Below are positions 18,206 to 25,930 of a stretch of DNA of 64,000 nucleotides, one piece after another. A program made the position numbers and the translations under genes. Under the pieces are notes generated by a model. That model was not told the DNA's origin and made no database searches. It worked only from the letters and a program-made list of their open reading frames with translations. Source of the DNA: Castellaniella sp041677825 (GTDB lineage Bacteria; Pseudomonadota; Gammaproteobacteria; Burkholderiales; Burkholderiaceae_B); NCBI RefSeq assembly GCF_041677825.1, contig NZ_JBAYPG010000006.1:53315-117314 (forward strand), in the 5' to 3' direction. Position 1 is the first letter of the stretch; every line of letters begins with the position of its first letter.

Positions 18206-18877
18206 TCACGCAGCCGGCCTCGCGACCGGCGATTCGAAATGATAGACCGCCAGGGTACTGCGCCAGCCCCGCAAATGGCGGATCTCGTGATCCCCCCTGA
18301 AGGTGGCCAGATCGATGATGCGCAAGCCCAATTGCCGGGCCAGCGCTTCGAAGTCACGCAAGGTGCACAGATGGATGTTCGGTGTGTCGTACCACTGATA
18401 CGGCATTTGCTCGCTCACCGGCATGCGCCCGCGCAATATCGACCAGCCGTGCGGCCAATAGCCGAAATTTGGAAAGGACACGACACCGTAGTGTGCGACC
18501 CGCGCCATTTCGCGCAGGATATGTTCGGTATGGTGCATCGACTGCAGGGTCTGTGACAGAACCACGGTATCGAACTGCTGGTCATCGAAGAGCGCGAGCC
18601 CTTCTTCGAGATTCTGCTGGATCACGCACACCCCTCGACGGATCGCGCTGATCACCCGATCATCGTCGATTTCGACCCCGGCGCCGCGGACATGCCGTGT
18701 CTCTTGCAGATGCAGCAGCAGACTGCCATCGCCGCAACCCAGATCCAGCACCCGGGTGGCCGGCTGGATCCACTGCGCAATGCGTTGCAGGTCGACGCGC
18801 AGGCCGCCGCGCTGCGCGGTGCCATACACCGGCGGGCCGATCACCGGCAGCCGGGATGAATTGGCCGCCCGACTCAT
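18206..18877 (-). CDS. metW: Methionine biosynthesis protein MetW
   Basis: SAM-dependent-methyltransferase-fold protein required alongside MetX for homoserine acylation in many Proteobacteria. 223 residues; the glycine-rich SAM motif VLDLGCGDGSLL is at 43-54, followed by acidic EIDDD and the family segments VLSQTLQSMHH and SFPNFGYW. The ATG at 18877 overlaps the metX stop (ATGA). Its molecular role, probably as a MetX partner, comes from work on relatives, not from this sequence. Confidence 0.94.
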   Translation of the reverse strand: MSRAANSSRLPVIGPPVYGTAQRGGLRVDLQRIAQWIQPATRVLDLGCGDGSLLLHLQETRHVRGAGVEIDDDRVISAIRRGVCVIQQNLEEGLALFDDQQFDTVVLSQTLQSMHHTEHILREMARVAHYGVVSFPNFGYWPHGWSILRGRMPVSEQMPYQWYDTPNIHLCTLRDFEALARQLGLRIIDLATFRGDHEIRHLRGWRSTLAVYHFESPVARPAA

Positions 18878-20112
18878 GCGAGTACCCCCGTGGTGCGTGT
18901 GCGCCCCGGCAGTTCGAGCCGCCGGGCCATGTCATCGAAATAACCCTGCACGACGGCATGATAGCGCGTGTCATCCAGCAGGAACGCATCGTGCCCATGC
19001 GGCGCATCGATTTCAGCGTAGGACACCTGGCGCTGATTCTTGAGCAGGGCGCGCACGATTTCGCGTGAATGTTCGGGGGCAAAGCGCCAGTCGGTCGTGA
19101 AGGACACCAGCAGAAAACGTGCCTGCGCAGTGGCCAGGGCGCGCGCCAGATCACCCCCATGGGCGCGCGCCGGATCGAAGTAATCGAGCGCACGCGTCAG
19201 CAGCAGGTAGGTATTGGCGTCGAAATAGCGCGAGAATTTCTCGCCTTGATGGCGCAGATAGGATTCGATTTCGAATTCGATGTCGTAGTGGTAGCGATAG
19301 TCGCCGTTGGGGCCCGGTGCCCTCTGGGTGCGCCCGAAGCGGCTGGCCATGACGGCATCGGACTGATAGGTGATGTGCCCGACCATGCGCGCTACGGACA
19401 GGCCATGCGCGGGCACGACGCCATGCTCGTGGTAGCGCCCGCCATGGAAATCGGGGTCGGTCGTGATCGCGCGGCGCGCCACCTCGTTGAAGGCGATGTT
19501 CTGCGCCGAAAGCCGTGCCGTACTGGCGATCACGACACAATCGCCCACCCGCTGCGGCTGGGAAATGGCCCAGCTGAGCGCCTGCATGCCCCCCAATGAG
19601 CCCCCCATGACCGCCGCAAAGCGCTGGATGCCGAAATGATCGGCGACACGGGCCTGGGCATGCACCCAGTCTTCTACGGTGAGCAGCGGAAAATCGGCCC
19701 CCCATGGCGTACCCGTGCGGGGATTCAGGCTGGTCGGCCCGGTGGAGCCGAAGCAGGAACCCAGGTTGTTGATGCCCATGACGAAGAAGCGGTCGGTATC
19801 CACCGCCTTGCCGGGCCCCACCATGTTGTCCCACCAGCCGATCTGGCCGGGGTGCGCTGAATCCATGCCCGCCACGTGATGCGATGCATTCAGGGCATGA
19901 CAGATGAGCACCGCATTGTTGCGTTCAGCGTTGAGTTCGCCATAGGTCTCGACCGCCAATGTGAATTCGGGCAGCACCTGGCCACTGGAGAGCACCAGCG
20001 GTTCGGAAAACTCGACGTATTCGGGCGCCACGAAACCGACGCTGCCAGTGGGCACATCGGGGCGGTCTTGGGTCTGCAAGGGGGCTTCGGGAGCGGAAAC
20101 GGAATGGGTCAT
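18874..20112 (-). CDS. metX: Homoserine O-acyltransferase MetX
   Basis: Alpha/beta-hydrolase that acylates homoserine, the entry to methionine synthesis by sulfur transfer. 412 residues. The nucleophile is S172 in GGSLGG, with Asp341 (TTDW) and His in PHGHDAF (about 372-374) completing the triad; family segments LICHALNASHHVAG and GSCFGSTGPTSLNP are present. Whether it uses acetyl- or succinyl-CoA cannot be read with confidence; MetX encoded with MetW in Proteobacteria is often succinyl-using. Translation starts at ATG 20112, four bases after an AGAGG that is the 3' end of the SAM-II riboswitch. Confidence 0.96.
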   Translation of the reverse strand: MTHSVSAPEAPLQTQDRPDVPTGSVGFVAPEYVEFSEPLVLSSGQVLPEFTLAVETYGELNAERNNAVLICHALNASHHVAGMDSAHPGQIGWWDNMVGPGKAVDTDRFFVMGINNLGSCFGSTGPTSLNPRTGTPWGADFPLLTVEDWVHAQARVADHFGIQRFAAVMGGSLGGMQALSWAISQPQRVGDCVVIASTARLSAQNIAFNEVARRAITTDPDFHGGRYHEHGVVPAHGLSVARMVGHITYQSDAVMASRFGRTQRAPGPNGDYRYHYDIEFEIESYLRHQGEKFSRYFDANTYLLLTRALDYFDPARAHGGDLARALATAQARFLLVSFTTDWRFAPEHSREIVRALLKNQRQVSYAEIDAPHGHDAFLLDDTRYHAVVQGYFDDMARRLELPGRTRTTGVLA

Positions 20113-20115
20113 GGG

Positions 20116-20171
20116 ACCTCTTTAGCTGGATTTATGGAGCGCCCGCAAGCGGATCAGGCAAATCGGCGCCA
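20116..20171 (-). promoter_or_regulatory. SAM-II (SAM-alpha) riboswitch upstream of metX
   Basis: The RNA read on the minus strand matches the SAM-II pattern. Stem P1 is formed by GCGCC (20169-20165) and GGCGC (20143-20139). A loop starts GATTT just after the first strand, and the conserved 3' block ATAAATCC-AGCTAAAGAGG runs from 20135 to 20117. The known class has GCGC-nGAUUU, then AAGCGC, then AUAAAUnnAGCUAAAnAGG in the same order and spacing. The AGAGG that ends the motif is the metX ribosome-binding site, 4 bases before the ATG, as expected for translational shut-off by SAM. A -10-like TAGAAT (20187-20182) lies just upstream. Matched from memory of the consensus, not by covariance search. 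Confidence 0.85.
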
Positions 20172-20257
20172 TTGCCCCTCGATTCTAGCACTTCGACCCG
20201 CGCGGCCCCGGGGCCCGCGAGAACAGCAAATACCCCGGACAAATAGGCCCTGTTCTA

Positions 20258-20286
20258 TTGATTCACAATATGGCACTAATGATACA
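20258..20286 (+). promoter_or_regulatory. Predicted promoter of the solo LuxR-type gene
   Basis: TTGATT (20258-20263) and GATACA (20281-20286) are separated by 17 bp in a clearly AT-rich stretch within GC-rich DNA, 52 bp before the ATG at 20338. Confidence 0.4.
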
Positions 20287-20337
20287 TTTACTAACGTCAA
20301 GCGGCACGATATCAATCAACATCATCCAGGAGACATC

Positions 20338-20721
20338 ATGAAACCGACCCCGCGAGACGTCATGAAACTCACCCCGCGCGAGCTCGATTGCCTGCACTGG
20401 GCGTCACATGGCAAGACCAGTTGGGAAATCGGCCAGATTCTGGGCATTGCCGAGCGCACCGCGAACTTCCACCTGTCCAACACCTGCAGCAAGCTGGCGG
20501 TATGCAATCGCATGGCGGCCATCACCACCGCCCTGAAAATGGGCCTGTTACCGGGCGCGGGTTTACCCGGCGCTCATTTCGATAAAATGGAATCCCTTCA
20601 GACCCTCCCGGGACCCAACGACCATGAGCCTGGTCTCACATCGACGCGCCCAACTGGCAGCGCACCCAGAGCTGCTTCGCAGCATCCGCCGCGGCATCGA
20701 AAAGGAGGGCCTGCGCGTTGA
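20338..20721 (+). CDS. Stand-alone LuxR-type HTH protein, overlapping gshA
   Basis: 127 residues from ATG 20338, with AGGAGA at 20328-20333 as ribosome-binding site. Residues 10-71 form a GerE/LuxR-type DNA-binding domain: LTPRELDCL, GKTSWEIGQILGI, ERTANFHLSNTCSKL, then ALKMGLL as the closing helix. There is no autoinducer-binding or receiver domain, and none is encoded upstream. The reading frame does not stop after the domain; it continues about 55 low-complexity residues and overlaps the first 98 bases of gshA in another frame. The N-terminus repeats KLTPRE-like residues (KPTPRDVMKLTPRE). Probably a regulator; target unknown. The C-terminal tail may be a remnant after loss of a stop codon. 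Confidence 0.7.
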   Translation: MKPTPRDVMKLTPRELDCLHWASHGKTSWEIGQILGIAERTANFHLSNTCSKLAVCNRMAAITTALKMGLLPGAGLPGAHFDKMESLQTLPGPNDHEPGLTSTRPTGSAPRAASQHPPRHRKGGPAR

Positions 20722-22183
20722 TGCGCGCGGCGGGCTTGCGCTCACACCGCACCCGGCGAGCCTGGGGTCGGCCCTCACCAATCCCGGCATTACCACGGAT
20801 TACTCCGAGGCCCTGCTCGAGCTGATCACCGCCCCCCATACCAGCGTGCACGCGATGCTGGGTGAGCTCACGGACATCCACCGCTTCGTGGCACTGCGCA
20901 ACCCGGCAGAAGCCATCTGGAACCAGTCCATGCCGGCCCACCTGCCGGCCGAAGACCAGATCCCCGTGGCGTGGTACGGGCCATCGAACAGCGGGATGCT
21001 CAAGCACGTCTACCGGCTTGGGTTGGCCGTGCGCTACGGCCGGATCATGCAGTGCATCGCAGGCGTCCACTACAATTTCTCGCTGCCCGAGGCCATCTGG
21101 GACCTGCTGCAGGACGGCCCGACCGCACGCGACCGGCGCGATGCCGGCTACATGGCGCTGATTCGCAATTTCATGCGCCATGCCTGGCTGCTCATGTACC
21201 TGTTCGGGGCGTCACCCGCCGTATCGCGCAGTTTCCTCGGGGGCATGGGGCAAGAGGCCAGGCTGCAGCGCCTCAGCCCCGACACCTACTGCCTGCCCTG
21301 GGCCACCAGCCTGCGCATGAGCGACCTGGGCTACAAAAGCCCGGTGCAATCCGAACTGCAACTGTGCTACAACGACCTCGATACGTTCACGGCCCGCATC
21401 CATTCGGCCGTCACGACACCATGGCCGCCCTACGAGGCCATCGGCACGCACCGTGATGGTCAGCGCATACAGCTCAATACCAACATCCTGCAGATCGAGA
21501 ACGAATACTATTCGCCCATCCGGCCGAAACAGGCCACGGCCCGCTGTGAACGGCCCAACACCACGCTCAGGCAGCGCGGGATCCAATACGTGGAAGTGCG
21601 CTGCATGGATATCGATCCCTGGTCACCGGCGGGCATCAGCCCGGATACCGCCCGGTTCCTGGATGTTTTCCTGCTGCATTGCGCGCTGGATGACAGCCCG
21701 CTGTTCCCGGCGCCCGGCCATTGCCAGGAAAGCCAGGCGAACTTCAGCCTGGTGGCCCGCGAGGGCCGGCGACCCGGGCTTGTGCTGCAGCGCGATAACT
21801 GCATCAGCAGCCTGCGCGACTGGGCGACCGAAACGCTCGAAGCCCTGTCGGCCACGGCCGAACTGCTGGATACCCACAGCGGCGATGACCAGCACCAGGC
21901 CAGCGTGAGCCGGCAGCATGCGGTAATCGAAGACCCGCAGGCCACCCCTTCGGGGCGGCTGCTGGCCGATCTGCAAGACCGCGGCCAGGAGTTCCACGAC
22001 TACACGCTGCAACAGAGCATGGCGCATTGGGCAGCCTTGCAGGCCAGCCCGCCCGAGACCCGCACCCTGGCACGCCTGGATCAGCTCGCGGCCACGTCGC
22101 TGGCCGAGCAGGCCGAACTCGAGGCATCGGATTCGATCAGTTTCGAAGACTATGTCGCGCAATTCGAGGCCGCGCTGAGCTGA
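20624..22183 (+). CDS. gshA: Glutamate-cysteine ligase
   Basis: First, rate-limiting step of glutathione synthesis (glutamate + cysteine + ATP). 519 residues from ATG 20624 (MSLVSHRRAQLAAHPELL), matching the gamma/beta-proteobacterial GshA type (about 518 residues in E. coli). Typical segments are RRGIEKEGLRVD, TDYSEALLELIT, GVHYNFSLPE and YVEVRCMDIDPWSPAGI. The first 98 bases overlap the HTH gene. Ribosome-binding site is weak (GGGAC about 9 bp upstream), so coupling to the upstream gene is possible. Confidence 0.95.
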   Translation: MSLVSHRRAQLAAHPELLRSIRRGIEKEGLRVDARGGLALTPHPASLGSALTNPGITTDYSEALLELITAPHTSVHAMLGELTDIHRFVALRNPAEAIWNQSMPAHLPAEDQIPVAWYGPSNSGMLKHVYRLGLAVRYGRIMQCIAGVHYNFSLPEAIWDLLQDGPTARDRRDAGYMALIRNFMRHAWLLMYLFGASPAVSRSFLGGMGQEARLQRLSPDTYCLPWATSLRMSDLGYKSPVQSELQLCYNDLDTFTARIHSAVTTPWPPYEAIGTHRDGQRIQLNTNILQIENEYYSPIRPKQATARCERPNTTLRQRGIQYVEVRCMDIDPWSPAGISPDTARFLDVFLLHCALDDSPLFPAPGHCQESQANFSLVAREGRRPGLVLQRDNCISSLRDWATETLEALSATAELLDTHSGDDQHQASVSRQHAVIEDPQATPSGRLLADLQDRGQEFHDYTLQQSMAHWAALQASPPETRTLARLDQLAATSLAEQAELEASDSISFEDYVAQFEAALS

Positions 22184-22201
22184 ACGCCGCAGGCCCTGAA
22201 C

Positions 22202-22276
22202 TGGCGCGCCCGCCAGGAATCGAACCTGGATCAGAAGCTTCGGAGACTCCTATTCTATCCATTGAACTACGGGCGC
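22202..22276 (-). tRNA. tRNA-Arg (anticodon CCG)
   Basis: 75-base cloverleaf on the minus strand. Acceptor stem GCGCCCG (22276-22270) pairs with CGGGCGC (22212-22206), and a 3' CCA is encoded (22204-22202). The D-arm holds GTTCAATGGATAGAAT, the anticodon loop is CTCCGAA with anticodon CCG, and the T-arm is CCAGG-TTCGATT-CCTGG. The anticodon stem GGAGT/GCTTC contains two G-U pairs. A TACAAT at 22336-22331 may be its -10. The tRNA lies antisense just after gshA. Confidence 0.95.
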
Positions 22277-22279
22277 CCT

Positions 22280-22300
22280 GCGCTGCTGCAGAAGCAGCGC
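22280..22300. repeat. Hairpin GCGCTGCT-GCAGA-AGCAGCGC in the tRNA leader
   Basis: Perfect 8-bp inverted repeat with a 5-base loop, 4 bases before the 5' end of tRNA-Arg on its strand. It could be a processing signal in the precursor or, on the plus strand, a weak terminator after gshA; there is no U-run. Confidence 0.4.
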
Positions 22301-22365
22301 ATGCCGACTCCACGAGCCGACAGGAGCAACATTGTAGCGTGATTGCCGGCGCCACGCCGCAGCCC

Positions 22366-22394
22366 CTGCAAGTGCAGGGCCCTGTCGCTATAAT
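22366..22394 (+). promoter_or_regulatory. Promoter of the cytochrome c gene
   Basis: A perfect TATAAT (22389-22394) lies 17 bp after CTGCAA (22366-22371), a poor -35. The ATG of the cytochrome gene is 66 bp further, preceded by a good ribosome-binding AGGAA. Confidence 0.5.
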
Positions 22395-22460
22395 CGTTGC
22401 TTCAGGCATGAAATCAGTTGCTGTGCTGCAAGCCGGCGGCCGACCACCCAGGAACCCGAC

Positions 22461-23378
22461 ATGAGTCACCCAGAACATCCCTCTGCCATCAAGTCACCGC
22501 TGCGGCTGCTGATCACCATCATCCTGGCGTTCCTCATCCCCATTGCGATCATCATCATCATGACCAACGTGCTCAGTCCGGTGATCCGTTCCGGGGCCGA
22601 GCCCGATCCCTATGCCATCGAGCAGGTCGCCAGCCGCATTCAGCCCGTGGCCGGCTTCAAACTGGTCGATGCCGACGCGCCTGTCAGCTACAAGACCGGC
22701 CAGCAGGTATTCGAATCCACCTGCTCGGCCTGTCATGGCAGCGGCGTGGCGGGGGCGCCCAAGTTCGGCGATGCCGGCGACTGGGGCAAATACATACAGC
22801 AAGGCTTCGACAGCCTGCTCAAGAACGCCATCGATGGCATCGGTGCCATGCCGCCACGGGGTGGCAATGCCGCCCTGTCCGACTTCGAAGTGGCCCGGGC
22901 CGTGGTCTACATGACCAACCATTCAGGGGCCGACTTCCCCGAACCCGCCGAGCCTGATGCAGACGGCGCCACCAGCGAAGGCCCGGCGCCCGACACGGCG
23001 GCGCAGGCCACGGCGCCCGAGGGCGATGCCGAACAACAGGCCCAGGCTGCTGCAGCCGAAACCGCTGCCGAGGATACTGCCGCTGGCGCAGAAACCGCCG
23101 CAACGACCCAGGCGGCCGCCGCCAGGCCCGCCTCCGAAATGAGTGTCGGTGAAAAGCTCTATCAGCAAATCTGCATCACCTGTCACGACACGGGTCTGGC
23201 TGGCGCGCCCAAATTCGGCGACCCGCAGGCCTGGGCACCCTATATCGAGACAGGGCTGGATGCGATGCTCAACAATGCCATTTCCGGCGTCGGGGCCATG
23301 CCGCCACGCGGCGGCTCACAGGCCAGCGATGAAGAACTCAAGGCGGCAATCGAATACATGATCGCGGCAGCCCAGTAA
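22461..23378 (+). CDS. Membrane-anchored two-haem cytochrome c (c5 type)
   Basis: Electron carrier facing the periplasm; 305 residues. An uncleaved-looking membrane helix is at about 15-36. Two cytochrome c5-like domains follow: haem 1 CSACH (C88-H92) with axial Met130 in GAMPPRGG, and haem 2 CITCH (C238-H242) with Met280 in the same motif. The domains are near copies (both have G-AGAPKFGD after the haem site) joined by an Ala/Glu/Pro-rich linker at about 160-225. Tandem duplication of one domain is the simplest origin. Which oxidase or reductase it serves is not shown by neighbours. Confidence 0.9.
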   Translation: MSHPEHPSAIKSPLRLLITIILAFLIPIAIIIIMTNVLSPVIRSGAEPDPYAIEQVASRIQPVAGFKLVDADAPVSYKTGQQVFESTCSACHGSGVAGAPKFGDAGDWGKYIQQGFDSLLKNAIDGIGAMPPRGGNAALSDFEVARAVVYMTNHSGADFPEPAEPDADGATSEGPAPDTAAQATAPEGDAEQQAQAAAAETAAEDTAAGAETAATTQAAAARPASEMSVGEKLYQQICITCHDTGLAGAPKFGDPQAWAPYIETGLDAMLNNAISGVGAMPPRGGSQASDEELKAAIEYMIAAAQ

Positions 23379-23466
23379 CCCCGGATCTGGCGGGCCGCCC
23401 AGCCTGCACGCCGCCGCACGTGCGCGAGCAGCCCTGATATCCCGGGGTCTTGCGCTGTCCGGCCCC

Positions 23467-23490
23467 CCGCCCGGCCCAATGGCCGGGCGG
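23467..23490. terminator. Strong hairpin after the cytochrome c gene
   Basis: Perfect 10-bp stem CCGCCCGGCC / GGCCGGGCGG closed by the 4-base loop CAAT, 89 bp after the cytochrome stop. No T-run follows, so intrinsic termination is uncertain. Confidence 0.5.
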
Positions 23491-23512
23491 TGTGCATTCT
23501 GGCCACGAATCA

Positions 23513-23552
23513 GGGTTTACCCCTAGACTTAACCTAGGGTTTTCCCTATAAT
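23513..23552 (+). promoter_or_regulatory. Promoter with repeated GGGTTT(A/T)CCC boxes for the small gene
   Basis: TAGACT (23524-23529) and a perfect TATAAT (23547-23552) are 17 bp apart. Two copies of a palindrome-like box, GGGTTTACCC (23513-23522) and GGGTTTTCCC (23537-23546), begin 24 bp apart. In addition CCCTAG (23521-23526) and CTAGGG (23534-23539) make an inverted repeat across the -35/-10 spacer. Such layered symmetry within a promoter suggests an operator; the regulator is unknown. Confidence 0.6.
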
Positions 23553-23594
23553 GAACTCCATTCAAATCTAAAGCTTCTGAAGCAGGAGTTCATC

Positions 23595-23822
23595 ATGCAT
23601 GCCAATACCCCACATCTCCAGATGTCCGACGCCCTCGAACGCGCCTATGGCAATTTTGCCCTCGATGCAACCCGGCCCCTGTGCCTGAAAAGCGGCCTGA
23701 GGAAGGTCGGTGCCTCATTGTGGCACGCCGGCAAGGCCGCTGGACGCTTCCTGGGTGACGCCATCAATGCACAGGCAGAGGCCCGGGCTCGCGACATGCG
23801 CTACAGCCGCACCCCCTGGTAA
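23595..23822 (+). CDS. Small conserved-looking protein of unknown function
   Basis: 75 residues. Evidence that it is real: a promoter with perfect -10 at 23547, AGGAG six bases before the ATG, and a clean intrinsic terminator right after. The sequence is basic and amphipathic: LERAYGNFALDA, then KSGLRKVGASLWHAGKAAGRFLGDAI and a charged end EARARDMRYSRTPW. There is no signal peptide or clear membrane helix; one amphipathic helix around residues 35-62 is likely. I do not recognise the family. The strength of its signals suggests high, regulated expression. Confidence 0.75.
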   Translation: MHANTPHLQMSDALERAYGNFALDATRPLCLKSGLRKVGASLWHAGKAAGRFLGDAINAQAEARARDMRYSRTPW

Positions 23823-23869
23823 AAGCCGGATTCTCTGGCCCGGCCTCGGGCCGTCAGAATGAGGCTCTG

Positions 23870-23911
23870 CGCTGCAAGCCACCTGAAACAGGGCTTGCAG
23901 CGTTATTTTTT
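23870..23911 (+). terminator. Intrinsic terminator of the small gene
   Basis: Stem CGCTGCAAGCC (23870-23880) / GGCTTGCAGCG (23892-23902), 11 perfect pairs with an 11-base loop, followed by TTATTTTTT. It overlaps the stop codon of the convergent helicase gene. Confidence 0.85.
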
Positions 23912-25924
23912 CAGCAACTGCCTGAGCCGGGCCAGGGTCGCCTGCGGGTCGGCAACGGCCACGGGCCGTTCGGGCTGCAACCCCATTTCTGCGATGAAGC
24001 GTGAGGGTTCGCACAGGACTTCGTCACGCCCGCGTCGGCGCCGACGGCACCAGCTGATCTGGAGTGTACGCTGGGCACGGGTCATGCCTACGTACATCAG
24101 GCGCCGCTCCTCCTCGAGACGCGACTGGTACGACGCATCGGCGCCGGGTTCGGTACCGCCGTCTTCTTCATTGCCACGATGCGGAAGCAGGCCCTCTTCG
24201 ACGCCCACCAGATACACGTGCGGAAACTCCAGCCCCTTGGCCGCATGCAGGGTGGACAGCTTCACCGCATCGGGCGTCTCTTCATCCGAGCGTTCAAGCA
24301 GCGTGACCAGTGCGACCCGCTGCACCAGCTCGACCAGCGTCAAGCCCTCTTCATCGGCCTTGCGGACCAGCCATTCACGCAGTTCCAGCACGTGCCCCCA
24401 GCGCGTGCGTGCCTGCCGATCATCCAGCATGTCATACAGATACGCCTCATAGCCAATGGCCTGCAGCACGTCATCGAGCAGTTTCGCAGCCGCCTCACCG
24501 AGGCGCGCGCAGAAGCCCTGCACCAGTTGCACGAACTGGCCCAGCGCAAGTGCCTGGCGCGCGGTCGGGAAGGCCTCGGCGGGCAAGTGCAGGGCTGCGG
24601 CAAACAGCGAGCAGCCTTGACGCGCAGCCTCGCTGCCCAGGATGGCCAGAGTGCTCTGACCAATGCCGCGGCGCGGCGTACTGACGGCCCGAATGAACGC
24701 CGGATCTTCATCCACATTGGCGATCAGGCGCAACCAGGCCATGATGTCGCGGACCTCGGTCTTGTCGAAGAAACTTTGCCCGCCCGACACGGTGTAGGGA
24801 ATGCGCAGGGCGCGCAGGGCCTGCTCGAGGATGCGCGCCTGGTGATTGCTGCGATAGAGCACCGCAAAATCCTTCCAGTGCGCCGCACGCCCGAACCGCT
24901 CGGCCGAAAGCCGCATCGCCACGGACTCGGCCTCGAGCTGATCGGTATCCATGGCCATCAGGCCGATGGGTGCCCCCGCGCCCAGATCGGACCACAGGGT
25001 CTTCTCGAAGTGCCGGGGATTGTGAGCAATGACACGATTGGCCGCCTGGAGAATGGTCTGCACCGACCGATAATTCTGCTCGAGCTTGATGACCCGCAGA
25101 TCCGGGTAGTCGCGTGCCAGCTGAACCAGGTTCTCGCTGGTCGCGCCACGCCAGGCATAAATGGCCTGATCATCATCGCCCACTGCAGTGAACCGGGCCC
25201 GACTGCCGATCAGGTGCCTGAGCAGCTCGTACTGGCAGGTACTGGTATCCTGATATTCATCCACCAGCAGGTAATGGATGCGGGCCTGCCAGCGCGCCCT
25301 CATGTCGGTATCCTCGCCCAGCAACCGCGCCGGCCGATAGATCAGGTCATCGAAGTCCACGGACTGCCAGGCCTGCAGGGTCGCCTGGTAGCTTCGATAG
25401 ACGCGCAAGGCCTCGGCCTGCCCCATGTCGCTTGCCCGTGCAGCGGCTTCGTCAGGCCCCAGAAGGGCATTCTTCCACAGCGAGATCTGTTGCTGTACGG
25501 CCCGCAGTCTGGCCCGGTCGGTCGTATCGAGCACATTCTGGACGATCGCCAGGGCATCGGCAGCATCCAGCACCGAGAAACCCGGTTTGAGCCCTGCCGG
25601 GCCATGCTCCTCGCGCAGAAATCTCAGGCCCAGTGAATGGAATGTGCCGACGGTGAGCCCTCGCAGCAGTCGCGCGCCAACCTGGGCGCGCACCCGTTCA
25701 TTCATTTCGCGGGCCGCCTTGTTGGTGAAGGTCAGCGCCACCACGTGGCGCGCCTGGTAGCCGCATTCGCCCAGCAGGTAAGCCATTTTCCGGGTGATCA
25801 CCCGGGTCTTTCCACTGCCCGCCCCGGCGAGCACCAGGCACGGCCCATCGAGATGGCGCACCGCCTCGCGTTGCCGCTCATTGAGGCCGCCCGGTGCGTC
25901 CTGCACCACAGTATCACGATCCAT
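23903..25924 (-). CDS. rep: ATP-dependent DNA helicase Rep (UvrD family)
   Basis: 3'-5' SF1 helicase that helps forks pass obstacles. 673 residues, the length of E. coli Rep. Motifs in order are the Q-motif LNERQREAVRHLDGP (14-28), Walker A AGAGSGKT (33-40), TFTNKAAREM, the DEXX box LLVDEYQDTS, VGDDDQAIYAWRGA, LEQNYRS and KLSTLHAAKGLEFPHVYL. The start is ATG 25924. Called Rep rather than UvrD from length and from the C-terminus ending soon after motif VI. Its 3' end meets the small gene's terminator; priA lies 6 bp upstream, so the two are probably co-transcribed. Confidence 0.9.
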   Translation of the reverse strand: MDRDTVVQDAPGGLNERQREAVRHLDGPCLVLAGAGSGKTRVITRKMAYLLGECGYQARHVVALTFTNKAAREMNERVRAQVGARLLRGLTVGTFHSLGLRFLREEHGPAGLKPGFSVLDAADALAIVQNVLDTTDRARLRAVQQQISLWKNALLGPDEAAARASDMGQAEALRVYRSYQATLQAWQSVDFDDLIYRPARLLGEDTDMRARWQARIHYLLVDEYQDTSTCQYELLRHLIGSRARFTAVGDDDQAIYAWRGATSENLVQLARDYPDLRVIKLEQNYRSVQTILQAANRVIAHNPRHFEKTLWSDLGAGAPIGLMAMDTDQLEAESVAMRLSAERFGRAAHWKDFAVLYRSNHQARILEQALRALRIPYTVSGGQSFFDKTEVRDIMAWLRLIANVDEDPAFIRAVSTPRRGIGQSTLAILGSEAARQGCSLFAAALHLPAEAFPTARQALALGQFVQLVQGFCARLGEAAAKLLDDVLQAIGYEAYLYDMLDDRQARTRWGHVLELREWLVRKADEEGLTLVELVQRVALVTLLERSDEETPDAVKLSTLHAAKGLEFPHVYLVGVEEGLLPHRGNEEDGGTEPGADASYQSRLEEERRLMYVGMTRAQRTLQISWCRRRRRGRDEVLCEPSRFIAEMGLQPERPVAVADPQATLARLRQLLKK

Positions 25925-25930
25925 CGTCTC

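Noticed and set aside
20116..20120. Alternative reading of AGAGG as only a ribosome-binding site, with no riboswitch
   Set aside because: The block up to 20171 retains stem P1 and the conserved AGCTAAA, too much to be chance.
20113..20337. SAM-I or cobalamin riboswitch
   Set aside because: The sequence fits SAM-II order and spacing; no SAM-I four-way-junction motifs or cobalamin box seen.
24179..25636. 485-codon plus-strand frame opposite rep
   Set aside because: Antisense of a gene with all helicase motifs.
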